Assembly (NCBI GenBank): GCA_963969345.1
Contig: OZ017768.1
Span: forward strand, 6,720,718 to 6,784,717
DNA: 64,000 nucleotides
Reading direction: 5' to 3'
DNA from: Turbatrix aceti
Taxonomy: Eukaryota > Nematoda > Chromadorea > Rhabditida > Panagrolaimidae
Notes under the pieces: model-generated
Seen by the model: only the letters and a program-made list of their open reading frames with translations
What the model was told of the DNA's origin: nothing
Databases searched by the model: none
Part shown: positions 56,501 through 64,000 of the stretch, in pieces
Layout: the number at the start of each line of letters is the position of its first letter
How positions within the stretch are numbered: position 1 is the stretch's first letter
Translations under genes and position numbers: made by a program

Positions 56501-57620
56501 TTGAGCGCATCGAGGAAGTCAGACTGATTGTAGTACAGGCTAGAGTAGTTGAAGTTGACGCCGATGCCACCTGCAACCCAACATTTATTAGATGCAACAC
56601 TTATCAGTGATCCGAAAACTTACCGTAGTAGTAGTACCCCAGAATGTAATTTGTGTAGTTGGTGGTTGCAAGGGTGGCAGGAAGACCGAGCTGGAATCTG
56701 CTGATGGAGTAAGCGAGGGAAGCCCGAAGGTTGACAATCAGCACAAATGTTCGCGCACCGGATGACAGGTCTGTGTCGAACGTTCCTACGCATCCAACTA
56801 AAAAAAAAGAAATTTTGTTCGTCTTTGTATGAAAATAAATGTCTTACTCTGTTCGCAGTGCCTTCCCAAACGACCCGGAGGACAGGAACACCTGTTTTGG
56901 CCGTTGGGGATGCCGCTGGCCTCGCACCTGATTCGGCTGCAGTCGGCCTGAGTCGTGAAGGCCGGGCACACGCAGGTGGCGTTCGGCAGCAGGTAGCCAC
57001 CGTTCGCGCAAGAGACAACGGCATTTTCGCTGCCATTTTTGAAAAAGAAGTTTAACGGTTTGACTGAACGGGTATCGGGCACTTTGGCGGTGAGACCGAT
57101 CGAGAACGCCATGATCTCGGTCCGTGAAGCCTGCCATTTGGCGATGAACTCGTCTCTGGATGCCACGGCATGGGTGCGGATGTAGGCACGGATGGGAAGT
57201 GTGTTCGAGTCGCCGCCTTCTCTAAAACACCGGGATTTGAGATTTGATTTTTTCGAGAATGCGAGAGAATTCTTGACACTAAAAACACTTACACGATTTC
57301 GTAGACATCCACTGACAGATCCTTGTCGCCGAATATCTGGCTAATCTGAAAAATGAAAGGTTCAAGGTGGCAATACAACCGGATCACCTACCTCATCCTG
57401 CAGTCCCTGACGTTTAAGATCAAAGAACTGCTCTGCTTTCAGACCGGATGATTCGTAGTTTTGAACGTTGAACTGAGGATAGACCAGGAAGACGTCAAAG
57501 ACAGCGGCATCTGAAATCGACTCTATGAAGCCAAAGTACCGCGGAAGGGCACAACTCACCGTTGGACGCCGCCAAGGCCAGGCCAAGGCAGGCGAAAAGC
57601 GCTGCTGCTTTCCAGAGCAT
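50590..57620 (-). CDS. Large secreted protein with EGF-like and VWA-like domains
   Basis: Twelve exons: 57620-57560, 57510-57392, 57345-57293, 57221-56848, 56797-56624, 56570-56429, 56383-55242, 55152-54536, 54249-53680, 53626-53522, 52892-51944 and 51272-50590, giving 1662 residues. A signal peptide (LFACLGLALAAS) is followed by an EGF-like pair (about 150-202), a VWA-like region, a second EGF pair with CQNGGT (about 640-688), a second VWA-like region (about 690-900), EGF repeats (about 1105-1165), a third VWA-like region, and two C-terminal EGF repeats (CLNGGT, CQNGGT). A canonical DxSxS metal site is not seen in the VWA-like regions. Nematodes have many such pathogen- or stress-responsive secreted proteins (IRG-7-like); orthology is not established. 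A tRNA gene lies in intron 8. Confidence 0.85.
51315..51930. mobile_element. Foldback MITE with TTA duplication (Harbinger-like)
   Basis: A 616-bp palindromic element that fills intron 11 of the VWA/EGF gene. The ends are inverted, beginning CAAGGAATGT(A/G)TTAGGCA, and inverted similarity continues through much of the element. TTA lies on both sides (51312-51314 and 51931-51933), as for PIF/Harbinger-type elements that duplicate TWA. The right end is 13 bp from the exon 11 donor. Without the element and one TTA the intron would be about 52 bp. Confidence 0.8.
52925..53480. repeat. TTCG/CGAA-rich interspersed repeat, VWA/EGF intron 10 copy
   Basis: Begins with a local tandem array of about 25-bp TTCGTGAACGAATACGAACA units (about 52960-53155), then has the family centre (ACATCGATTTTGG, TTCGTTCGTTTTATCTGTTCGG) and a second GAACGAA cluster. 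It fills most of the 629-bp intron. Confidence 0.65.
54347..54418 (-). tRNA. tRNA-Thr (AGT anticodon)
   Basis: 72 nt with a full cloverleaf: acceptor stem GCCTCAT/ATGAGGC, D arm with A-box TGGCTCAGTGG, anticodon stem TCTGT/ACAGA with loop CTAGTAA (anticodon AGT), T arm GCTGG/CCAGC with B-box GGTTCGATTCC, and discriminator A. A TTTTTT terminator follows within about 10 nt. It is in intron 8 of the VWA/EGF gene in the same orientation, 4 kb from the threonyl-tRNA synthetase gene. Confidence 0.93.
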
Positions 57621-58123
57621 GGCTGGAGAGAAGTAATGGGCTTCTTGGGACAATTAGGCTGCTAACTGGCTTATCACCCCTCCCCGACCGCGGCGCTCGG
57701 GTGTGTCTTGGTTATCATCCGGGACGGCCCCGAGTGGAATGTCGACGACATGACACCAAAGAGCATCGTTAAACAATTGATAAACTTATTCGACAGCCCT
57801 GGGTGATTAAAATGCATATAGTATGTTGCTTTATGTCTCTTTCCCCCAAAAGACAGTGGCCCCGTCCCGTGGGAACCTTCAATCTTTCAATCCGTTAAGC
57901 AAACGTACATGCAATCAGAAACAAAGTTCTTATCACGGGGACAAAGGTGCAGATTCAGGGCTAGAACATTTCTTCCAATTTATTCTTTGTTTACCGATTT
58001 AGATAAATTTTAGTCTGGCACACGTTCCGGGAAGTATATATTTTCTTGCCGTCAGTCAACTTTATTTCTTTCATTCCAGGAATAAAAATCAGCAGTATGT
58101 AAACATGGGTGTAGGGTTGGTTT
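57621..58123. other. Upstream region of the VWA/EGF gene
   Basis: About 500 bp holding the promoter of the VWA/EGF gene and the 3' flank of the next minus-strand gene. No motif or RNA gene is recognised. Confidence 0.4.
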
Positions 58124-58960
58124 TTATGTGCTTTTTTCAACGGCTCCGCTGGACTCCGGGGTTAGAGGGGGTAAAGCGAGAACATCTCTTCCACTTATCA
58201 GGACCTCGTCATCATGATTGATTGGTGGCGGTGGTGTCGGTGGTGTCGGTGACGCCGGTGATGTCGGTGATGTAGACGCGACATCATCCTGCGACTGTGT
58301 CCAGCTCTTCTTGATCGACAGGCTTCGTTCCTTTTTGCGCTTGAGGGCCATCAATTTTGCCTTCTTCTTAAGTCTATTTTCAAAGATAGATCCACGGACA
58401 CTGGCAGCGAACATGATGTGAAAAAGGGTAAAAAGCAGGCTAAAGCAGATGTACGCGATGACACCGTAGAGCGCATAGGTGGTGACTGGAACAAACACCT
58501 CATGAAGATGTTAGTTTTTTCCAAAACGACCTACATATCCAGATATCGTCTTCATTCTGTTTGGTCATGACTTCGAGGCCGTAGAAAAAATTATCGATAG
58601 TCAGGTAGCTTTCGATCCAGGTGGTCTTGGCGTCAATGAGGATGTAGATGACGAGAATGAGTACACCGACGTGCATCACGAGATTCATTACTTCGAATAT
58701 CAAGAACAACAGCAGGATACACGTCATGCGACAGGAAACGCCGATGAAGAGCAAACAAACTGTCACGACGCCGAAGAAGAAGAAGGCCGACGAGATGTGG
58801 TTGCTGTTGATGCCGAACATGAACACGCCGAGCGGGACGTCAAAGAGTATCGTGCGCAACGTCAGAAACAATGCGAAACACTAAAAAAGGGCATCTAGCT
58901 ATAATTTTATGAATCGAGGATCCGGATGCGACCTACTCGTGAGCAGATATGAAGACCCAT
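58124..58960 (-). CDS. Four-transmembrane protein, unknown
   Basis: Three exons: 58960-58937, 58880-58535 and 58485-58124, giving 243 residues; intron 2 is only 49 bp. Four hydrophobic segments (near 10-28, 38-60, 65-95 and 128-152) form a tetraspan layout, with a loop carrying DAKTTWIESYLTIDNF before the last helix. The cytoplasmic tail is basic, then Ser/Pro-rich. The layout is like the nematode tetraspan families of the DUF7027 type, but I cannot confirm membership. The first ATG used is the nearest in frame; an upstream exon is possible. Another tetraspan gene follows on the same strand. Confidence 0.65.
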
Positions 58961-60199
58961 GGTGCAGAAGGTCGTCAGAGCGAAATGGTGCAAGGCTTAG
59001 TGAATGAGCTTTTTTTCAGAATGCATTTTCGATGGAGCAATGATTCAAATTTCAATCATTTCATTTTTTTCGAACGTTGTTTTTCCGTTGCGCCGAGAAT
59101 GCTGATTTTGTTGAATCACCAGCGCCCGGCTACCCCCCAGCCCCCTCACGTGCTTCCCATATACATAGGTGTAACGAGCTATCATTATGAAATTTGGATA
59201 AAAAGCAGTTATTGTCATACTAAGATTCCGTGCCAAAGGAAAATTGCGGAGGCTCAAAGATGGCAAAGTTGTGCGTGCCGTAATTAGCATTTTTACGGTT
59301 TTTGAGGCGGCATTGCACGAAAACTAGGCATTACCCTGGCGAAGAAAACTATCATTCGACTCAGTTTTCGATGGAGAATCCGTAGAATGCAAAAAAATGA
59401 GGGGTAATTACCTCAAAAAATGCCGAAATCAACGTTTCTTTTTTTTGTCAAATTTGATGTTTTTCAAATTTGGTTTTCGGTCGTTTTTGCCGTAGAAACC
59501 CCTTATTTTTTTTAGCAATCAATAATTTATCAATCACTAACCCCAGTGAGACTATTTTTGATTAAAAAATGCCACGTCTTTAGGGTAAAAACGCGCGAAA
59601 AAAAATTGAAAAATGCCCTTTTTGGCACCCCTGTATCTTTGGCATCTTTGAGCTTCCGCAATTTTTCTTTGGCGCAGAGTCTCAGTATGACAATAACTGT
59701 TTTTTATCCAAATTTCGTAACGATAGCTTGTTACATCTGTATGGGAAGCCCCCTCAGTGATGAAGCACGCGCACGGCTTCTGTTTCTAAATATTAGCTTC
59801 GTGAACAAAAAAAACAACGTTTATTGCGTTCGTTCATGTTCGATTGTTTTTTTACAAAGTCCACATAATACACGCAGAAAGGCTATGTACACGAGATTGG
59901 ACCGTCGAAAAGCCAGAATCCGGTCAAAAAGACCGTGAAAGAAACACAGACAGCAAGAAGAAGGCTTGAAGGCGGCTGGAATAGCCAGTTTTCTGGTACT
60001 GTGTCAGTAGTGAGCGGGGTATATAGAGAAGAGCAACTCAGGGATACACAGAGCACGTTTCAGCACAAATGCCACGTTTGTTTGCCTTAAAGAAGTTTGT
60101 TTGTCAGTGTGGTTAAGGAAAATTTTCGGAAATTTTTGGTTAGTGGAAAAAAAAATATTGACATCGACCCATCCATAAAAAAATACTCGACCCGATTTG
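58961..60199. other. Intergenic with an inverted-repeat element
   Basis: Contains an inverted repeat at about 59152-59749. I see no gene in the rest. A short TTCG-containing patch is present near 59830. Confidence 0.5.
59152..59749. mobile_element. Inverted-repeat element (MITE-like)
   Basis: Arms of about 115 bp, 59152-59268 and 59637-59749, are imperfect reverse complements sharing GAAATTTGGATAAAAA, CAGTTATTGTCATACT and AAATTGCGGA-GCTCAAAGATG. About 370 bp lie between them. Ends and target duplication are not clear. Confidence 0.7.
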
Positions 60200-61921
60200 T
60201 TAAAAATCGGTGTTTAAAAAATCACGATTACCCCTTCGTAGGCTGTCTTCGCAGGCGTTGGCGTTGGAATCGTGGCACTGGATGACGCGGAAGTTGCGCT
60301 CAACCTTGCCTGAGCATACCTCGTCGATCATATACCTCCTGGCTCGTTTTACTACGTTCCAGCAGTAGATTCCGAGCACTTCGGCTCCCACAGCGCAAAG
60401 CAGCACGGCTGCGAGGAAGAAAAAGCCTTCTGAAACGATCACGATCGATTTGAGAATCTTAAAAATAATTTGAATTTGAACTGTGATGCTTTTTCCATGC
60501 GGGACCCTTTGGCGACCTGATAATTGGGTTCTTATCGCTCTGTTCTGCGTGCACGTGCCGGTAATAAAACCGAGATTCTTCCAGTCCCTCCCGACCAGGT
60601 GCAGAATGTTTGTTTATTGCCAAGGACAATTTCTGACGTATATACCCAGGTGCACGTCAGAAGTTATGTATTGAAAACGATCCCGGAAGGTCAGTTCTTT
60701 TTGAAAAGAATGAAGAGAAAAACACGTGCATGCCTTGAAATCTTTTCCAGCCAATTAAAGTACGCCCCCAAGCCGCAGCAACCGTAAAACGAGCGCAAAT
60801 TGCGTGATTGACACGAGACTTACCTTCTTCAACCTGCGCTGCCAGGTGGGGAAAGTAGTCTCTGAGTACGGTGGACATAGCGACGGGACGAAAGAGCGCG
60901 AAAATAACCAAGGCCGCCACAATCGCCACTCCAACAAACAGAAAACCTGTCTGAAACGTAAAAAAATGTAAAAACGTAAAAACTTCAATCACCTCGAACT
61001 TTGTCGTCGGGTAATCATCTTTTTTTGCAGCAAAATCCAAAGAAAAGAGCAAAAAAGCGAGGTGCAAGGTTCAAACGAGAGAGAGAAAAAAAGACGACTC
61101 ACAACAATTATGAGGTAAGGCAGGTAAGCCGACGGCAACTCGTACTTGTCCGCAACCAGCAGACCGATGCTGATGACGAAGACCAGGACGACGAAGGGCA
61201 CTATGCACTGGGCGCCTTCGATGGCCGCGAAGGGAGCCACCAGGAGGCAGATGCCGAAGCCCAGCAGACCCGTTATGCTTGCTACCAGCTGCAATTGAGT
61301 TTACATGTTTTTGTATTTTTCAAAAGTGCTTTTTGTTATTTTTCCACAAATATTTATTTATCCCAGATCGAATTTTTTTTTGCGCTAAAAAAATTATTCA
61401 GACGCCTCGATGGAGCGTTCTGCTTTTGTTTTCACCTGCAATGTCATTCAAAAGTTTTCTGGCCTTCTGGAATTTGAAGTCGTTGCAAAAAAAAAGCTTT
61501 GTCCGTTGCGAGGATCTTTCATTCCTCCGTTCTTCCCAAAACCAACCAGCAAAGGTGCTTCCAAATGCATGAAAGCCTCTTGGACAGAAGTTGCCATTCC
61601 CGGTAAAAAACTACCTACCCGAAAAAGACTGCAGTTGGCGACTATAGTCGCGAGTCTATAATGTTTCTTCTCTCAAACAAAAAAACTTTCTCTAAACAAA
61701 AGTGGTGCCAGTTTTGTTCGCGTAACTCGTCTTTTTCGCAAAAACAAGAAAGACAAAACGTGAAAAGTTGCAAAACCCGAAAAAGAGTGTGAAAAAAAGT
61801 GCAATTTTAAAGACGACACTTCCGTCCAATTAAAGTGCTGTCTGTCACTCACTCGAATGTGCAACTTAAATGCCGCTTCGTAATCCGGCTTGACCAAATC
61901 CGGATACCTTGGTCTGAACAT
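60200..61921 (-). CDS. Four-transmembrane protein, unknown
   Basis: Four exons: 61921-61853, 61288-61103, 60950-60824 and 60429-60200, giving 203 residues. The short N-terminus (MFRPRYPDLVKPDYEAAFKLHIR) is followed by four hydrophobic segments (about 24-45, 50-72, 85-108 and 130-152), a Gly-rich first helix (SITGLLGFGICLLV), and a cytoplasmic tail with several Cys and Arg residues. The tetraspan layout is similar to the gene at 58124-58960. The start at 61921 was chosen as the only in-frame ATG; an upstream in-frame GTG is not used. Function unknown; membrane location is clear. Confidence 0.65.
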
Positions 61922-64000
61922 GACGGGGTTGTGTGGGATGACGAGCTGGAGAGGATTCACGCGGTGTCGGTGCCGTTTACAGAAGAAAACTAAAAAGTGA
62001 GCTCATGAGCGGACTTTGTTTGGCTCTGCCCTGTCCTCCCCACCTTCAGAAAATACCCGGATTACCGACACGCAGGCAGTTAGTGAGTCAGTGTGAAAAA
62101 AAAGTGAAAAACAAGGACATTGCCGTAATCTGGGAAAACGGTACTTGTCGCGTAAAAAAAAGGATTGAAACAGAAAACAAACAAAAAAAAACAAAAAGCA
62201 GACAGACGTCAGGAAAAGTGGAAGGGGAAGGGGAAGAAGAACCCCGTCTGGCCCGAAAAAACAATGTGCCGCTGATGTCTGCAAAAATTAGGACAATGTG
62301 CTCGCAAAAACAGCTGGCAAAGGTCAACTCGTGGCTGGATGGCTGGGGATGGCTGTGGGGCTTGAGAGAGAGACAACCGGGCGTTGTCCGGACATCGCAA
62401 ATGAGGAGCATCCTTCTCCCCTTTGCTGCCACCGCCGCCGAAAGTATGTAGCAACAGGAGAGGGCGGACACGGGTAATTCAGCAAAAAACACGTCGCACT
62501 GAAGGAAAGAGGTGTCAAGCGGGGCGGAAACTGAAATGACACCACACCACACCGCATCGCACCGCGTCCGGCCAATTTTCTAACCTATCTGATGGAAACA
62601 GGGGCGGAGAAAGAGAGAGTTGCAAAAAAAATGAGTCTGGCAGTGAGTATTTACTATTTTTAAATAGATTTTGTACAAAGTGTGCAAAAGTTCTGCCCGC
62701 GGGTCAGTGCCTAAAGGGGTCAGACTGACTGAGTGGATAACAGGTTGTTTTTTTTTTCGAATTTCATCGATCTCGACCGATAATGGGTACAGAATGTTTG
62801 CATACGTGCAAGACCTGACGGCAGGTAGGCATGTAACCTACACCCAGCGATTCTGCACTGATCACTGACTTCCTAAAGAACAAGAGGAACAGAATCAACG
62901 GAGCACGTAGCAATCAATCGGGGGGTGCACCACAGAACGCCGCTCACGATCACGTCCGCAATACATACGCGAGAGATGATGATAGATGTCTGCTACGTAC
63001 TACGTGCCAGCGAGCGGATGACAGATTTTTGACGAACGCGAGACAAATAACAGTGCAACCGATAAAAATAAAGAACAAAACAGAAAAAAGTCTGTTGGAG
63101 ATGAACAACAGGCGGCTTTGTTATGCTCTTCACCGGTTTGTTGTTCACCAGGTAAAAATAGATAGCATACATAGAACACAACACATTCGATGCCCTTGAC
63201 GCATAAAAAATCTAAACGAAAAACTAGTGCCAATGGAAACTTGCGCAAGACGGCTGCAAAAAATACACAGAAACCGGATTGAAAGTTTTAATCCGCAGAT
63301 TTTCTAAAACCTTTAATTTCGTTTTTTATCGGATTTTGTTTGCAAAGGTTTGCAAAGCAACAGATTACAAAAATACAAATTTACTTTTAAATTTGTTACT
63401 TTTTCCTTAAAAAAACATTTGCTGTGATTGAAGGCCTGAAGCCTGCGCGACAGGACTTCAGGTCATTAACACGCTCAAATCAGAATCATTCGAGATGGAA
63501 TGCAATTATTCCCGCAAAACGCAAAACGTGCATCTGCAGAATTCTCAAGTCTTTGATTCCTTTTTTAGACACCAAAAAAATAGTCGCATAGTAAATACAT
63601 AGTTGTTATTGTTATTTTAATTTGTTGATAAGTGCCGACAAAGGGGCCGTAGAGGGCAATTCAAGGGCACAGGCCAAGGGCACCCTCAATTGAATGGCCC
63701 CGAGCACTGCCAACCACGCCACGGGAGAGGCAACTCACTTATGCTACCACGGCCAGGCCACGGAAAACAAGCCAACGTCGTCCGCAAACATGTTTTTTTT
63801 ACTATTCGACGCACCGGTGCCAACCCAACTCCCGGTAGTTGGCTCAAATTCGGGCACAGCGCTCTCCCGGGATTTGGGGGGCATTCGCTCGGTAAAGTCG
63901 TCAAATTGAGGAGGAAAAAAACAAGCGGAAGCAAGAAAGACGCGATAAAGAGTTCCAATTCTGCACGCTGTGCACAGATCGTCGCGTTTATCACGCCAGA
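61922..64000. other. Right-hand intergenic region, no gene seen
   Basis: 2.1 kb upstream of the second tetraspan gene. Contains purine-rich tracts, T runs and short CACAC/CACCG repeats near 62540-62570. Open frames are low complexity. One minus-strand frame near 63690-63990 starts with a hydrophobic stretch but has no other support. Confidence 0.4.

Noticed and set aside
58124..58498. Separate small protein beginning MFVPVTT
   Set aside because: The first codon is GTG, and a TTCCAG acceptor a few bases inside gives an in-phase join to the upstream transmembrane exon, completing a four-helix protein.
63740..63890. FADDVGLF motif on the minus strand, like a reverse-transcriptase active site
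   Set aside because: The frame is about 50 codons long, has no other reverse-transcriptase blocks around it, and ends at once. Chance match.

Overview
This is eukaryotic, most likely nematode, nuclear DNA. All conserved genes are split by introns with GTGAGT-like donors and T-rich TTTTCAG acceptors. The smallest introns are about 49-57 bp, and the gene content (tetraspan proteins, VWA/EGF secreted proteins, a multicopy secreted family) looks nematode. The species cannot be named from the sequence alone. Exon joins below were made by hand; every multi-exon model closes in frame with matching phases.

Left third (1-25.4 kb): a partial unknown gene leaving the window, STEEP1 (-), COPB2 (+), DLG1/discs-large (+) with a foldback element in intron 4, a short TCF20/RAI1-type ePHD protein (-), an orphan gene (+) and a C2-like orphan gene (+). 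STEEP1 and COPB2 are head to head over 358 bp and both belong to the ER/Golgi trafficking machinery.

Middle (25.4-43.8 kb): an array of secreted-protein genes on the minus strand. Four copies of family A and two of family B are present, interrupted by two 200-N gaps. The two sequence ends facing away from the gaps join exactly: 80 bp at 30782-30861 plus 83 bp at 42237-42319 make the 163-bp exon 1 seen intact in the other B copy. The piece between the gaps (31062-42036) therefore looks like the second haplotype placed inside the first. The probable true locus is A-A-B, followed upstream by GK5. The haplotypes differ by mobile elements: a Transib-like MITE in one, and a LINE carrying a nested BEL/Pao-type LTR element in the other. 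A hAT-type MITE also lies in the inner piece.

Right third (43.8-64 kb): GK5 (-), cytosolic threonyl-tRNA synthetase (+), a 1662-residue secreted VWA/EGF protein (-) with a tRNA-Thr gene in one intron, and two four-transmembrane proteins (-). Several introns here are mostly MITE or TTCG/CGAA-rich repeat sequence.
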